DNA from: Sphingopyxis solisilvae
GTDB lineage: Bacteria; Pseudomonadota; Alphaproteobacteria; Sphingomonadales; Sphingomonadaceae
Assembly: GCF_015475875.1 (NCBI RefSeq)
Contig: NZ_JADKYM010000007.1
Coordinates: 91,701-155,700, forward strand
Length of the DNA stretch: 64,000 nt
Direction of reading: 5' to 3'
In this document: positions 30,409 to 40,686 of the stretch, in pieces
How positions within the stretch are numbered: the stretch's first letter is position 1
Layout of the letters: each line of letters opens with the position of its first letter
The notes under the pieces: model-generated
Told to the model about the DNA's origin: nothing
What the model saw: only the letters and a program-made list of their open reading frames with translations
Databases searched by the model: none
Made by a program: the position numbers and the translations under genes

Positions 30409-33400
30409 TCAGAAGTGGAAGGTTACCGAACCGCGATAGCTCTGGTTCGACACATCCTTGCGACCGATCGTCGTGTCGGCGCCGATCGACAGATCGACAT
30501 TGCCCGTCTTGAACGTGATCCCGCCGCCGACTTCGAACCAGTCCTTGTCGGTTCCGGCGAGGCCGAAGATGGCATTGGGTCCGGGGCCGCCGACGAAAGT
30601 GGCACCAAAAGACGCCGGGGCATCCTTGAACTCATGCACATAATCGGCGCTGAGGTGCGGCTGGAAGCTGCTCCCGCGCTTGCCCGACAGCGCAAGACCG
30701 GCACGCCCCTGGACGCTGTTGAAGCTCGACCGGTCGAGCCGAAGCGCCGGACCGCCACCATTTTCCTTGATGTCGGAAAAGCCGATGTGGCTCGCCCGCG
30801 CCGCAACGCGCGGCCCGAATTCGATCGACCCCAGATCGAAGTTCTTGGCCAGGCTGACCTCGCCGGTGACGATCAGCGACGTATCGTCGCCCGTCAGCGT
30901 AAAGGGCGTGCCCACCAGATCGGCGATCCGTGTGGTGCGCGAATCGAACGCGCCGGCGCTGAGCTGCGTCGACAGTTCGATGCCTCCGCCGAGGCCGGTC
31001 TTTCCGTACAGCGTTCCCTGATACAGGGTGCCACTGGCCTTTTGCCCGCCAACCGGCGTCGTGCCGTCGATATCGGTGTAGCTGAGCGAGAAGCCGAGTA
31101 CGCCGTTGTCGCCCAGCGATTTTTCGATACCGCCCGCCAGATAGAAACCGTCGAACCGGTCGCGCCCGCCACCCGGCAGCGCGCTGGCCATCGGACGGCT
31201 GTCGCCGTCAAGATAGCCGCCCGCCAGGAAGGCGCTGGTGTCGTCGGGCAGGCGCCCCTGCTGCACCGTGACCGAATCGCTGTCCGACCGGACCTGCATC
31301 GACGCTGCGCCGACCGCGGTCATGTTGAGGTGCGCCAGTTGAACCGGTCGCCCGATCATCGCCAGCGTGCCGCCCATGTCGCCGCCGTCAAGCTGGAGCA
31401 GGCGATCGCGATAGAAGCGCGACATATTGTCCGCCGCCACCGTCGCGAGCGAGCCGCGCAGCGTTTCGGTGCGCGGCGCCCAGCTATCGAGCGTTGCGCG
31501 GATCGTCGCCGCACTCTGCAGGTCGAGCGGGCCATAGACGCCGGCCAGCGCCGCATTGCCGCGCGACTGGTCGAGCAGCTGGGCATAGGCGCCTTGGACC
31601 GCGGTTGGATCGACGACATTGCGGTAGAGGCCCGCCTGGATCTCCACCGACACGCTGTTGGGCCCGTATGTCAGCCGCGGCGTCAGAATCGCGGACAGCG
31701 AAGAGGCCGAGCCGAAAGTGCCGGTCACGCCGCCCGCAGCGGTCAGGAAGGTGAAACGGTCGCCCGCGGTGATCCGGTAGCCCGAGACCGGCGAGAACGA
31801 CACTGCCCCGCCCAGCGTCGCGTTACCTGTCGAACTGCCGTTGGCAACCACCGCCAGCACGTCGGATGCGCCGCTCGGGCCGAGGTCGATGAACAGATTG
31901 CTGCCCGACGAGAGGACCAGATTGCCCGCGATCGTCAGCGTACCGGTCGTCGTCATCGTGCCGGGCGCGATGCTGCCCAGCACGCTGGTGAGAAACGGCG
32001 TGCGCACCGTGCCCGCACCGGTGAGCAGACCGGAGAGCAGGAGATAGTCGCCGGCGGTCTGGATCGTACCGTTGGTGTTAACGGTGCCGGTTAGCTGGCG
32101 AACCTCGATCAGGCTGTTGAGTGACGCGCCGCTTGCGACGTTCAGCTGCGATGTGGCGCCGGCAACAGTGAACCGGTCGACGGTGACCGACGAGTTCAAG
32201 GTGATGGCGCCCGTGTTGCGCAGCGTAACGTCGTAGTAGCGCCCCATCTCGCCGGTGGTGCGGACACCATCGACATTGTTCGGGACGAAGCCGGTCGCAC
32301 CGGGCAGGCCATTGGCGATCGTCGGGGCAGGCCGCAGCGTGTCTGAATAGCCGGGGTCAGCCATCGCCGTTTCGGTCGGCGCCATGCCTTCGCCGGTGGC
32401 GAGGTCGATCACCAGCGGGCTGCTCGAATCGGTCGCGGTGTTGGGGACGCCGTTGCGAACCGCACCGGTCGCGATGTCGACGCACTCGTTGCTCGCCGGA
32501 TTGGGCGAGGTACTGGGCGACTGGAAACACATTTCGCCGAATTGCGGACCATTGCCTGAATTGGTGCCGCCGAGGTTGGTCGGCAACCCGTTGACGAGCT
32601 GGCCGCCCGCAATGATATGATAGGCCGGATCCAGTTCGGTGATCCACGCCGTGCCATCTTCCCAGTTGCGATTGCCGGCCACTGCGGTGACGTAGCGATA
32701 GGGATTGTTGGCGACGATCCAGTCCCAATAGAGGAACAGCGGCTGGTAAAACGCCTGGGTGCCATAGCTGCCCTGTGGCTGGCCGGCGAAGAAGGTCGAG
32801 CCACCCGACAGCACCCCAATCACGACCGGTTTGGAAAATGTCTGGTCGAGGATCAGGGGACCACCCGAGTCGCCGGGGCCCGTGGTGCCTTCCCGCGGCA
32901 GGGCATTGTCACGGAATCCGTTGAAATCGCGGGCGTTGGCGGTCGCCGTTCCGCGCGCGGGATCGTCGAAATCGATGAAATAAAGCTGCTGCGGGCGCGA
33001 CGGCGAGCCGGGCGTGCCGAACAGGAAGGTGTTACGGGTATTGAGCGAGACAAGCGCGCCCAGCATATTCTCGGCCACGCGGCGGCGGAAATCGCTGCCC
33101 GCGACGCCCGTCGACCCCACGCCATTGTTGCCATAACCGGCGATCGTCACATGGTAGCCGGTGCCGGTCGCCGGATTGATGCTGGTCGGCGTCGCCAGCG
33201 GCGAGAAGAGCAAGGCCCAGGTCGGGACATTGCCCGCCGGCGTGTCGAGCACTGCGGTCGCCACGTCCGCCTCGAGGAAACAGGATGTTGCCGATGTACA
33301 CGACGCGGCCGCCCGCGACGCCGGATTCCAGAACACCTGATTGATGTTGTAAAGCGACTGCGCCTGGTTGCTCTGGAACCGGCCGGCACCACCGGCCGCC

Positions 33401-33915
33401 CCCAGCAACCAGCGCACCAGCTCGTCGGTCTCGCCCGGCGCGTTGGCGCGGGTGTTGGTTTCAAAGGCTACGGCGATGCCGACCCCGCCCGAACCCGCAC
33501 CATAAGCCGTCGCCGCGCGCGTGTTGACACAGTGCGCGGCGAACAGGATCGTGCGCGGGTTGATCAACGTCCCGGTGCAAAGGCCTACCGACCCGCCGCC
33601 GGCATCGGTGACGACCTGGCCGATCCCGGTCACATTGGTGGGATCGCGTACGTCGGTCGGAGTGAAATTGTTGTTGATGACGATCTGCGGCGTATCGGTC
33701 GCGTCGCCCGGATCGATGAAACCCTCTCCCGTACCGGGCACGAAGCCGGCATTGTGCGCCATCTCGACCGCCCCGGTCGGCCGCGCGTCGTCATCCGGAC
33801 CATAGAGGCCGGCATCTTGCGCCAGTGCCGGAACGGCCTGCGCCAGCCCGAAGAGACACACGGATGCAAGCAGTCCTCCGCGGCGCAAGCGCCGCGAATC
33901 CATCACAAAATTCAT
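30409..33915 (-). CDS. Autotransporter serine protease
   Basis: This 1168-residue protein is a secreted protease that carries its own exporter. Residues 1-33 are a signal peptide ending PALAQD. The trypsin-like domain (about 75-410) has His128 in LFAAHCVN, Asp217 in EADVATAVLD and Ser350 in GPGDSGGPLI, so the triad is complete. Residues about 550-800 form a repetitive beta-helix-like passenger (GAITLNSSVTVDRF, ASGASLN). The last 280 residues form the outer-membrane autotransporter barrel, ending in GSVTFHF with a terminal Phe. The start at 33915 is chosen because it gives a proper signal peptide; a frame start at 33948 lacks support. Substrate unknown. Confidence 0.9.
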   Translation of the reverse strand: MNFVMDSRRLRRGGLLASVCLFGLAQAVPALAQDAGLYGPDDDARPTGAVEMAHNAGFVPGTGEGFIDPGDATDTPQIVINNNFTPTDVRDPTNVTGIGQVVTDAGGGSVGLCTGTLINPRTILFAAHCVNTRAATAYGAGSGGVGIAVAFETNTRANAPGETDELVRWLLGAAGGAGRFQSNQAQSLYNINQVFWNPASRAAASCTSATSCFLEADVATAVLDTPAGNVPTWALLFSPLATPTSINPATGTGYHVTIAGYGNNGVGSTGVAGSDFRRRVAENMLGALVSLNTRNTFLFGTPGSPSRPQQLYFIDFDDPARGTATANARDFNGFRDNALPREGTTGPGDSGGPLILDQTFSKPVVIGVLSGGSTFFAGQPQGSYGTQAFYQPLFLYWDWIVANNPYRYVTAVAGNRNWEDGTAWITELDPAYHIIAGGQLVNGLPTNLGGTNSGNGPQFGEMCFQSPSTSPNPASNECVDIATGAVRNGVPNTATDSSSPLVIDLATGEGMAPTETAMADPGYSDTLRPAPTIANGLPGATGFVPNNVDGVRTTGEMGRYYDVTLRNTGAITLNSSVTVDRFTVAGATSQLNVASGASLNSLIEVRQLTGTVNTNGTIQTAGDYLLLSGLLTGAGTVRTPFLTSVLGSIAPGTMTTTGTLTIAGNLVLSSGSNLFIDLGPSGASDVLAVVANGSSTGNATLGGAVSFSPVSGYRITAGDRFTFLTAAGGVTGTFGSASSLSAILTPRLTYGPNSVSVEIQAGLYRNVVDPTAVQGAYAQLLDQSRGNAALAGVYGPLDLQSAATIRATLDSWAPRTETLRGSLATVAADNMSRFYRDRLLQLDGGDMGGTLAMIGRPVQLAHLNMTAVGAASMQVRSDSDSVTVQQGRLPDDTSAFLAGGYLDGDSRPMASALPGGGRDRFDGFYLAGGIEKSLGDNGVLGFSLSYTDIDGTTPVGGQKASGTLYQGTLYGKTGLGGGIELSTQLSAGAFDSRTTRIADLVGTPFTLTGDDTSLIVTGEVSLAKNFDLGSIEFGPRVAARASHIGFSDIKENGGGPALRLDRSSFNSVQGRAGLALSGKRGSSFQPHLSADYVHEFKDAPASFGATFVGGPGPNAIFGLAGTDKDWFEVGGGITFKTGNVDLSIGADTTIGRKDVSNQSYRGSVTFHF

Positions 33916-33976
33916 AACTACCCCCGTAGTATGTTGGGTGCGCCGCATCCGGGTCGGGGACTTGGCGCGTGGGGGT

Positions 33977-34004
33977 AGCTTAGCCAGTCGGCGGATTAAG
34001 ACAA
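33977..34004 (-). promoter_or_regulatory. Candidate promoter of the autotransporter gene
   Basis: On the leftward strand TTGTCT and TAAGCT lie 16 bases apart, about 60 bases upstream of the start codon, in a locally A/T-rich stretch. The -35 is good, the -10 weak. Confidence 0.35.
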
Positions 34005-34056
34005 TGGCCTATTTACCGTTGCTTAACTCTGTTCGTCGCGCCGGCACCGGAACGAG

Positions 34057-34087
34057 AAAGGGCGGCCCGTTGCCGGACCGCCCTTCC
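34057..34087 (-). terminator. GGGCGG-type terminator after rpsI
   Basis: GGGCGG-C-CCG and CGG-A-CCGCCC pair around TTGC at 34060-34083, followed on the leftward strand by TTTCTC. It ends the rplM-rpsI transcript and is nearly identical to the hairpin at 30361-30384. Confidence 0.8.
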
Positions 34088-34112
34088 TTTTCCACCCGTC
34101 GGCGGAAAAAAC

Positions 34113-34610
34113 TTAGCGCTTCGAGAACTGGAAGCTGCGGCGGGCTTTCGCCTTGCCGTACTTCTTGCGCTCGACCGCGCGGCTATCGCGGGTCAGGAAG
34201 CCGGCCGACTTCACCACGCCGCGCAACGCGGGTTCGAAACGGGTCAGCGCCTGCGCGATGCCGTGCAGCACGGCGCCCGCCTGGCCCGACAGGCCGCCGC
34301 CCTTGACGGTGGCAACAATGTCGTAGCTGCCGACGCGATCGGTCAGGCCGAACGGCTGGTTGATGACGAGGCGCAGCGTCGGGCGCGCGAAATAGACTTC
34401 CTGGTCGCGGCCGTTGATGGTGATCTTGCCCGTGCCGGGCTTGAGCCACACGCGGGCGACGGCGTCCTTGCGGCGGCCGGTTGCATAGGCGCGGCCCTGC
34501 TTGTCGACGATCTTTTCACGCAGCGGCGTGGTCGGCGCTGCAGGAGCGACGGTGCCTTCGACGGCGCCGCCGAGATCCTTGAGATCGGTCATGGTCTGTT
34601 CGTCAGCCAT
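34113..34610 (-). CDS. rpsI: 30S ribosomal protein S9
   Basis: S9 is a small-subunit protein whose basic tail reaches the P site. The 165-residue product has an acidic, alanine-rich N-terminal extension of about 35 residues, usual in sphingomonads, then [20 protein letters not shown] and the C-terminal [18 protein letters not shown] ending in FQFSKR. Its ATG shares a base with the rplM stop (TAATG), so the two ribosomal genes are coupled as in most bacteria. Confidence 0.98.
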   Translation of the reverse strand: MADEQTMTDLKDLGGAVEGTVAPAAPTTPLREKIVDKQGRAYATGRRKDAVARVWLKPGTGKITINGRDQEVYFARPTLRLVINQPFGLTDRVGSYDIVATVKGGGLSGQAGAVLHGIAQALTRFEPALRGVVKSAGFLTRDSRAVERKKYGKAKARRSFQFSKR

Positions 34611-35089
34611 TATGCACCCACCTTGTTCTTGCGGTTCATCGACGCGACGTCGATCACTTCGGGGTTCTGCCCTTCATGCGGATGTTCGCTGCCGGCGAAG
34701 ATACGCAGGTTGCGCATCTGCTGGCGGCCGAGCGGACCGCGCGGGATCATGCGTTCGACGGCCTTTTCGAGCACGCGCTCGGGGAAACGGCCTTCGAGGA
34801 TTTTCGCCGGGCTGGTTTCCTTGATGCCGCCGGCATAGCCGGTGTGCTTGTAATAGCGCTTGTCGGCCATCTTCTTGCCGGTGAACGCCACCTTTTCGGC
34901 GTTGATGACGATGACATTGTCACCGCAATCGACGTGCGGGGTGAACGACGGCTTGTGCTTGCCGCGCAGGATGTTGGCGATGATCGTCGCGACGCGGCCC
35001 ACAACCAGGCCTTCGGCGTCGATCAGCACCCATTTCTTTTCGACCGTGGCGGCGTTCGCCGAAACGGTCGTCTTGGTCAGCGCCTTCAT
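34610..35089 (-). CDS. rplM: 50S ribosomal protein L13
   Basis: L13 is an early-assembly large-subunit protein that binds 23S rRNA. The 159-residue product contains [55 protein letters not shown] and [28 protein letters not shown]. The ATG at 35089 is chosen because AAGGAGCG sits 4 bases upstream; the longer frame extends into the leader. It is the first gene of the rplM-rpsI unit. Confidence 0.98.
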   Translation of the reverse strand: MKALTKTTVSANAATVEKKWVLIDAEGLVVGRVATIIANILRGKHKPSFTPHVDCGDNVIVINAEKVAFTGKKMADKRYYKHTGYAGGIKETSPAKILEGRFPERVLEKAVERMIPRGPLGRQQMRNLRIFAGSEHPHEGQNPEVIDVASMNRKNKVGA

Positions 35090-35238
35090 GGCACGCTCCT
35101 TGACAGATATGGACCGGAGCAACAGCGCCCCGAAACAGTTGCGCCGCGTGTCCCTGGCGGACGCAGCGGCGCTTCGGAGCGGGCCAATGACGATTTGAAG
35201 CGCGAAAGTCAAGCGTATCGCGGCTTTGCTGACGGGTA

Positions 35239-36033
35239 TTATGATACCTTGCCGATTTCCGGCGCCGGTTCGAGCACCCGCAAACGCTCTTCGGCCAGCA
35301 TCGGTTCGCCGCCGGTCGTGGGCGTAACCCAGCTCTGCCGGCGCTCGCGCATGACCAGGCCCGTGGCCGTGTCGATCGTCCAGCGCTGGTCGATGCGGAG
35401 CGGGACGGAACCCGCGCGGCCGTCCCGTTCGACCCGGACCATGGTGCGCAGCGGTCCGTTCGCTGCCGCGTCCTCCGTCACGGCCTGGCCGATGATCGCG
35501 TTTGCCGGAACGAGCAGCGCGCGGACGTCGGCGGTTGCCAGCCGGTCGCGTTCAGCGTCCGGCAGCGCGGCGATCAAGGCGGCGAGGCGCCGCGCCTCTT
35601 CGCGGTTGCCGTTCGCCCCGACCGCCTCGACCCGTGCCGTTACGCGCACCCACACCCCTTCGGGATCGACAAGGTCAATACGGCTGCCGTCGACCGGCAC
35701 CAGATAGGTAAGCCGTTCGCCGATCAGCGGTTGCAGCATCAGGGTCAGCGCGCGGGCGACCGCGGGCGGGGCGTCGGATTCGATCCGGTCGAGCACTGCC
35801 TCCAGCTGGTAGCCGCGCCCGAGCCGCTGCCATTGCAGCGTGTAGGCCAGGGTAAATATGACGGGAGACCCGTCACGACCGATTCGGCGGGTGGTAACCC
35901 GGTAGGTCATCGTGCGGCCGAGCGGCGGCGCGAATTTCACCGTTGCCACTGCCGTTGTCGGGGCATCGGCAAGCGGTTGCATGGACGGCGCAAAGAGCAG
36001 CAGCGCGGCGGCCACCGTAACCGGCAGGGTCAT
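35239..36033 (-). CDS. Secreted protein of unknown function, coupled to ctaA
   Basis: The 264-residue product has an N-terminal hydrophobic segment ([17 protein letters not shown]) that looks like a signal peptide. The mature part is beta-rich with [34 protein letters not shown] and [22 protein letters not shown]. The last motif resembles DUF6263-like proteins, but I am not certain. It has no cysteines and no catalytic motif. The ATG at 36033 overlaps the ctaA stop (ATGA), so it is co-translated with heme A synthase. A role in cytochrome oxidase assembly is only a context guess. Confidence 0.7.
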   Translation of the reverse strand: MTLPVTVAAALLLFAPSMQPLADAPTTAVATVKFAPPLGRTMTYRVTTRRIGRDGSPVIFTLAYTLQWQRLGRGYQLEAVLDRIESDAPPAVARALTLMLQPLIGERLTYLVPVDGSRIDLVDPEGVWVRVTARVEAVGANGNREEARRLAALIAALPDAERDRLATADVRALLVPANAIIGQAVTEDAAANGPLRTMVRVERDGRAGSVPLRIDQRWTIDTATGLVMRERRQSWVTPTTGGEPMLAEERLRVLEPAPEIGKVS

Positions 36034-37079
36034 GCGGCGCGGCGTCCCAACCGGTGCAGCGCAGCGGCGACGATCGCGACGAGGATCGCGCCGACGACCT
36101 GATGCGCCACCGCAACCCACATCGACACGCCGGACAGCACCGTCCAGATGCCGAGCGCCATCTGGACAGCGACGACGGCGACCAGCAACCCGGCCTCGGT
36201 CCGTCCGCCGCGCCGCGCGACGCTGCGCGCGAGCAGCAACAACGCCAGCGCGGCCATCCACGACCACCAGCGGTGCAGAAAATGGATCAGGAACGGATCA
36301 TGGGTCAATGCGAACCAGGCGCCGCCGTTCCAGTCGATCCCCTGCGGCACGAAATGATCGTTCATCAACGGCCAGCTGCTGGAGACATATCCCGCGTTGA
36401 GGCCGGCGACCCAGGCGCCGAGCAGCAACTGGACGAACAGGATCGCGATCACGGCAACGCCGCCACCGGTCAGCCGCGCCGGACGGGCAGTGGTGCCACG
36501 CGCCAGCCCGTCAAGATCGCGCGCGGTCCAGACCAGCCCTGCGAGCAGGAACAGCGCGGTCAGGAGATGCGCGGCGAGCCGGAAATGGCTGACGTCGGTA
36601 CGATATTCGAGCCCCGAGGCGACCATCCACCAGCCGATCGCCCCTTGCAGTCCGACGAGCGACGTGATCGCCAGCAGGCGGCCGCCATAGCCCGCGGGGA
36701 TCGCCCGGCGCCACGCATACCAGGCGAGCGGCACCACCATCGCCAAACCGACGACGCGGCCGAGGATGCGGTGCAGCCATTCCCAGAAGAAGATCGCCTT
36801 GAACCCGTCCAGCGACATGCCGCGGTTGATCTCCTTATATTCGGGGATCTGCTTGTATTTCTCGAACTCCTCGACCCAGTCGGCTTCGTTCAGCGGCGGC
36901 AGGACGCCCGAGACGGGCCGCCATTCGGTGATCGACAGCCCCGATTCGGTCAGCCGCGTGATCCCGCCGACCCCGACGACGACCACGACCAGCAACGCGA
37001 CCGCCCACAGCCAGCGCGCGAGCGCGGCGGGGCGGGGTTGGCGGGCGGCAGGCGAGGACTGGGAGGCGGCGTTCGTCAT
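36030..37079 (-). CDS. ctaA: Heme A synthase (COX15/CtaA)
   Basis: CtaA oxidises the C8 methyl of heme O to make heme A for aa3-type cytochrome oxidase. The 349-residue inner-membrane protein has eight hydrophobic helices. GGITRLTESGLSITEWRPVSG after helix 1, FFWEWLHRILGRVVG, FRLAAHLLTALFLLAGLVW and FLIHFLHRWWSWMAA supply the heme-ligand histidines. It has no Cys pair, matching the Cox15-like type. The downstream secreted protein overlaps its stop. It diverges from an M48 peptidase gene. Confidence 0.95.
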   Translation of the reverse strand: MTNAASQSSPAARQPRPAALARWLWAVALLVVVVVGVGGITRLTESGLSITEWRPVSGVLPPLNEADWVEEFEKYKQIPEYKEINRGMSLDGFKAIFFWEWLHRILGRVVGLAMVVPLAWYAWRRAIPAGYGGRLLAITSLVGLQGAIGWWMVASGLEYRTDVSHFRLAAHLLTALFLLAGLVWTARDLDGLARGTTARPARLTGGGVAVIAILFVQLLLGAWVAGLNAGYVSSSWPLMNDHFVPQGIDWNGGAWFALTHDPFLIHFLHRWWSWMAALALLLLARSVARRGGRTEAGLLVAVVAVQMALGIWTVLSGVSMWVAVAHQVVGAILVAIVAAALHRLGRRAA

Positions 37080-37183
37080 CGCCCCGCCCTATCGGCGCTT
37101 GCCGGCCGATAGGCAAGAGGTCGGCAGCGGCGTCGGCGGGGAAATTCATGGCCGCGACAGCCGCGGGTTGTTAAGCGGCGGGC

Positions 37184-38179
37184 ATGCTATCGCTCGCCCG
37201 CACCATCCTTGCCGCTTGCACCCTGTCGGCCGCCGCGCCAGCGAGCGCTGCCGCGGCGGCGCCCCAACCCTCCCTCTATGCGACGCTCGCTGCGCAGGAG
37301 GCGCGGGTCGCCGCGATCGGTTTCCGCCTGACCACCGAAAATGCCGGGTGGTGCGCGAAACAACAGCCGCAGTTCGGATGGGTGTGGGGCGACCCGCGGC
37401 TCTATGCGCCGGAGCGACGCGGCGAGGCGTTGGCGGCTTATGGCGCAAGCGTCGGAGATGCACCCTTCGTTGCCGCAGTGGCGCCGTCGTCGCCGGCCGC
37501 GGTTGCCGGGCTGGTGGTCGGGCAAGTGATCACAGCGCTGGACAGCAAGCCGGTTCCGTACGGCGCGGACGATCATCCCTTTGCCCGGATCACCGCGATC
37601 GAAACCGGGCTCGCCGCGCGGTCGCCGACGGCGCCGTTGTCGGTCGCATCCGGCGCGGGCGAACCGCTGACCGTCGTGCCGATGACGGGCTGCGTCAGCG
37701 ATTTTCGGGTCGAGGCGGGTAACCGCGAAGGCGCGGTTGCCGACGGGCGGATGGTGCTGGTGCATCAGGGGTTGATTGCATTCGCGCCGGGCGACGACGA
37801 ACTGGCCGCGGCGATCGCACACGAACTCGCGCACAACATCCTGCGCCACCGCGAACGGCTCGACGCCGCGGGGGTCGACCGCGGGCCGGGCAAACAGTTC
37901 GGCCGCAGCGCGCGGCTGTTCAAGCAGACCGAGATCGAGGCCGACCGGCTGTCGGTCTGGCTGCTCGCCGGGGCCGGCTATGATCCCGACGCCGCGGCGC
38001 GATTCTGGACGCGCTTCGGACAGCGCAAGGGGCGCCCGCTGTTCCCGCCCGGCACCCACCCCGGCTGGCGCGAGCGCGTCGCGACGCTGCAGGCCGAAGC
38101 GGCAGTGATTGCCGCCGCGCGGGCCAGCGGCGAAACGCTGCGCCCGCCGCTGGTCGATGCGCTGCCGCCCTTGGAATGA
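37184..38179 (+). CDS. M48-family metallopeptidase with PDZ-like segment
   Basis: The 331-residue exported protein has a signal peptide ([22 protein letters not shown]). A PDZ-like region (about 85-165) has [28 protein letters not shown]. The zinc-binding motif [20 protein letters not shown] is HExxH, and [20 protein letters not shown] gives the third ligand Glu. This is the layout of periplasmic M48 proteases, which degrade misassembled envelope proteins. The PDZ-like part before the catalytic domain may guide substrates. It is divergent from ctaA and followed by msrA after 55 bases. Confidence 0.88.
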   Translation: MLSLARTILAACTLSAAAPASAAAAAPQPSLYATLAAQEARVAAIGFRLTTENAGWCAKQQPQFGWVWGDPRLYAPERRGEALAAYGASVGDAPFVAAVAPSSPAAVAGLVVGQVITALDSKPVPYGADDHPFARITAIETGLAARSPTAPLSVASGAGEPLTVVPMTGCVSDFRVEAGNREGAVADGRMVLVHQGLIAFAPGDDELAAAIAHELAHNILRHRERLDAAGVDRGPGKQFGRSARLFKQTEIEADRLSVWLLAGAGYDPDAAARFWTRFGQRKGRPLFPPGTHPGWRERVATLQAEAAVIAAARASGETLRPPLVDALPPLE

Positions 38180-38234
38180 AGCGCCGCGACCCCTATCTGC
38201 ACCGCAACGCTCACTCCGATCAAGGATCGACCCG

Positions 38235-38771
38235 ATGACCCACGAAACCGCCATTTTCGCCGGAGGCTGCTTTTGGTGTACCGAAGCGGTGTTCAAATCG
38301 CTGGCCGGGGTCGAAGCGGTCGAAAGCGGCTATATCGGCGGCCATGTCGCCAATCCCACCTACAAGCAGGTGTGCAGCGGCGACACCGGCCATGCCGAGG
38401 CGATCCGCATCACCTTTGACCCGGCGGTGATCAGCCTGGACGACCTGCTTGACGTCCATTTCGCGACGCACGATCCGACGACGCTGAACCGCCAGGGCAA
38501 CGACGTCGGCACCCAGTACCGCAGCGCGCTGTTCCCGCTGGATGCCGCGCAGGAAACGGCCGCGCGCGCGGCGATCGACCGCGCCGCCGCCGATTGGGCC
38601 GATCCGATCGTCACGACGATCGAAACCGCGGAGCAATGGTATCCGGCCGAGGATTATCATCAGGATTATTGGGACGGCGAAGGTCAGCGCAATCCCTATT
38701 GCATGGCGGTCATCCCGCCGAAGCTCGCCAAGTTGCGCAAGGGCTTCGCCGACCGGCTGCGCGAGGACTGA
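38235..38771 (+). CDS. msrA: Peptide methionine (S)-S-oxide reductase
   Basis: MsrA repairs oxidised methionine. The 178-residue protein has the active site [16 protein letters not shown] with catalytic Cys, followed by [43 protein letters not shown] and AEDYHQDYW. The second Cys of FWC and the Cys of KQVCSG or PYCMAV are candidates for resolving residues. The start at 38235 follows AAGGATCGA. A compact GGGCAA/TTGCCC hairpin at 38788-38804 may terminate it. Confidence 0.96.
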   Translation: MTHETAIFAGGCFWCTEAVFKSLAGVEAVESGYIGGHVANPTYKQVCSGDTGHAEAIRITFDPAVISLDDLLDVHFATHDPTTLNRQGNDVGTQYRSALFPLDAAQETAARAAIDRAAADWADPIVTTIETAEQWYPAEDYHQDYWDGEGQRNPYCMAVIPPKLAKLRKGFADRLRED

Positions 38772-38877
38772 ACCGCCCCGGCGGTGCCGGGCAACTGTTG
38801 CCCGATGGCCGCATGACGTCACTTTTCATTGACTTTCCAGTCCTTTTGACTAGCGGACGCCCCCGCGCTGGGGCAGA

Positions 38878-39456
38878 ATGGGTCGAAGCGCAGTTGGGGG
38901 TCGCTGCAAGGTGCTGGTATCGCTGTTCCTGATCGGCGCGTCGATGACGACGCCCCAGATGTCGGTGCAGACCGCAAGCCAGACGATTGTCGAAAACAGC
39001 GAGGACGGCATGGCGCGTGCCGTCAACCGGATGGCCGGCGGCATCATCAGCTATGCGCGCTGGCCGAACCGGACCGCGGATAGTCCGCGGGTGATGTGTG
39101 TCGTCGGAACGCCGCGGCTGACCAATCGCCTGGCGCCCGACGTACCCGGCGCGGGATCGGTGCTGGTGCGGCGATTGAGTGCGGCGGCGGTTGTCAGCCG
39201 CAACGATTGCGACATCCTGTTTCTGGGCCGCATGACGGTCGCCGACCGCCGCCAGCTGATCGCCTGGGTTCGCGGGCGTCCGGTCCTGACGATGACCGAC
39301 GACGATGCGCCGTGCATTTATGGCGCGATGTTCTGCCTGATGGAGCGCGGCGCGAGCCTGAGCTTTTCCGTCAACCTCGACGCCATCGCGCGCGGGCCGC
39401 TGCGGATCGACCCGCGGGTGCTGAGCATCGCGCGCAACGAAGGAGGGACGCCATGA
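38878..39456 (+). CDS. YfiR-like periplasmic repressor of diguanylate cyclase
   Basis: The 192-residue product has an N-terminal export signal (KVLVSLFLIGASMTTPQ). The YfiR/DUF4154 core contains ISYARWPN, RVMCVVGTPRL, NDCDILFLGRM, GRPVLTMTDD, CIYGAMFCLM and the FSVNLDAIARGPLRIDPRVLSIAR C-terminus. In Pseudomonas, YfiR binds the periplasmic domain of the cyclase YfiN and holds it inactive; redox-sensitive cysteine pairs control this, and Cys residues are present here. Its stop overlaps the cyclase start (ATGA). The gene order yfiR-yfiN-yfiB is the same as in Pseudomonas. Confidence 0.87.
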   Translation: MGRSAVGGRCKVLVSLFLIGASMTTPQMSVQTASQTIVENSEDGMARAVNRMAGGIISYARWPNRTADSPRVMCVVGTPRLTNRLAPDVPGAGSVLVRRLSAAAVVSRNDCDILFLGRMTVADRRQLIAWVRGRPVLTMTDDDAPCIYGAMFCLMERGASLSFSVNLDAIARGPLRIDPRVLSIARNEGGTP

Positions 39457-40670
39457 CCGGCCAGTCCCCCGAACGGATCGGAACACGCACCACGCTGCAG
39501 AAACTGCTGTCGCGCTTCCACTTCGGCATCACGCTGTTCGCCGTCGCGCTGTCGGGACTGACCATCCTGCTTGCCGGGGTGACCGCGCTGCGCGGCTATG
39601 CCGACCGCAATATCGAACTCGCCGCACAACTGGGCGCCTATGGCGTCGAGCCCGCGCTGGTGTTCAACGACCCGCAGGCCGCGCGCGAAGGAATTGAACC
39701 GCTCACGCGTATTCCCGGCATCGCGCGCCTGCGCGTGCTCGACGATCGCGGCGAACCGCTCGTCCAATGGGCGTCGCCGACCGCCGATCCGGCGCCGCAA
39801 CTCAGTCGCTTCTTCTTTCCCCACCCCTTTTCGGTGAAGGTGCAGCGGAACGGATCGACGATCGGCGCGGTCGAGGTGTGGGGCGACAGTTCGACGCTGG
39901 TCGATTATGTCCGGCTGGGCCTGCTCGCCGGGCTCGGCTGCCTGCTCGTTACCGCATTGGGGACGATCCTTCTGGCACGGCGGTTCGAATATGAACTCGT
40001 CAAACCGCTGAACGAGATTGCCACGGTTGCGCATGATGTCCGGCTGCACCGCCGGTTCGACAAGCGCGTCAAACCGCTGGGTATCGCCGAGCTCGACCGG
40101 CTGGGCGGCGACATCAACGCGCTGCTCGACGAATTGCAAGGCTGGCAGGGAACGATGGAGAGCGAGCGGGCGATGCTGGCGCACCGCGCGTCGCACGATG
40201 CGCTGACCGCGCTGCCCAACCGCGCATCGTTCGACCAGAAACTGGCGCAGCGCATCGCCGCGGCGGCGACGCACGACGACCGGTTTGCGCTGATGTTCAT
40301 CGACGCCGACAATTTCAAGGCGGCGAACGACAATTTCGGCCATGCCGCGGGCGACGCGGTGCTGGTTGCGATGTCGCAGTGCATCAAAGATTCGCTGCGC
40401 CCCGAGGATTTCGCGGCGCGGATCGGCGGCGACGAATTCATCGTCATCGTCGATCGCGTCAACGCCGAGACCATCCGCGAGGATCTGGCGAAGAGCATCC
40501 GCAATTGCGTCGCCCAGCCCGTGGCGCTGCCCGGCGGCGAAACCTATCGCGCGTCGGTCAGCGTCGGGGTCGCGCTCTATCCCGACGACGGTGCCGATGC
40601 GACCGCGCTGCTGACCGCCGCCGACGCCGCCATGTACGCCGACAAGCTGAGCAATCGTTCCCGGAAGTAA
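39453..40670 (+). CDS. Diguanylate cyclase of the YfiN/TpbB type
   Basis: The protein makes c-di-GMP. Of 405 residues, helix 1 is about 24-46, and a periplasmic PAS-like domain (47-150) is the target of YfiR. Helix 2 is 153-174, followed by HAMP and a helical linker (to about 245). The GGDEF domain starts with ASHDALTALPNRASF. The active site GGDEF is at 325-329, and an I-site RPED at 316-319 lies exactly five residues before it, so product inhibition is expected. AAGGAGGGACGCC precedes the ATG. It is the middle gene of the yfiRNB-type operon. Confidence 0.92.
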   Translation: MTGQSPERIGTRTTLQKLLSRFHFGITLFAVALSGLTILLAGVTALRGYADRNIELAAQLGAYGVEPALVFNDPQAAREGIEPLTRIPGIARLRVLDDRGEPLVQWASPTADPAPQLSRFFFPHPFSVKVQRNGSTIGAVEVWGDSSTLVDYVRLGLLAGLGCLLVTALGTILLARRFEYELVKPLNEIATVAHDVRLHRRFDKRVKPLGIAELDRLGGDINALLDELQGWQGTMESERAMLAHRASHDALTALPNRASFDQKLAQRIAAAATHDDRFALMFIDADNFKAANDNFGHAAGDAVLVAMSQCIKDSLRPEDFAARIGGDEFIVIVDRVNAETIREDLAKSIRNCVAQPVALPGGETYRASVSVGVALYPDDGADATALLTAADAAMYADKLSNRSRK

Positions 40671-40686
40671 CCAACGGAGAGACGCC

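Noticed and set aside
30415..32094. Open frame of 559 codons on the plus strand
   Set aside because: Antisense to the autotransporter barrel and passenger; Arg-rich; no motif.
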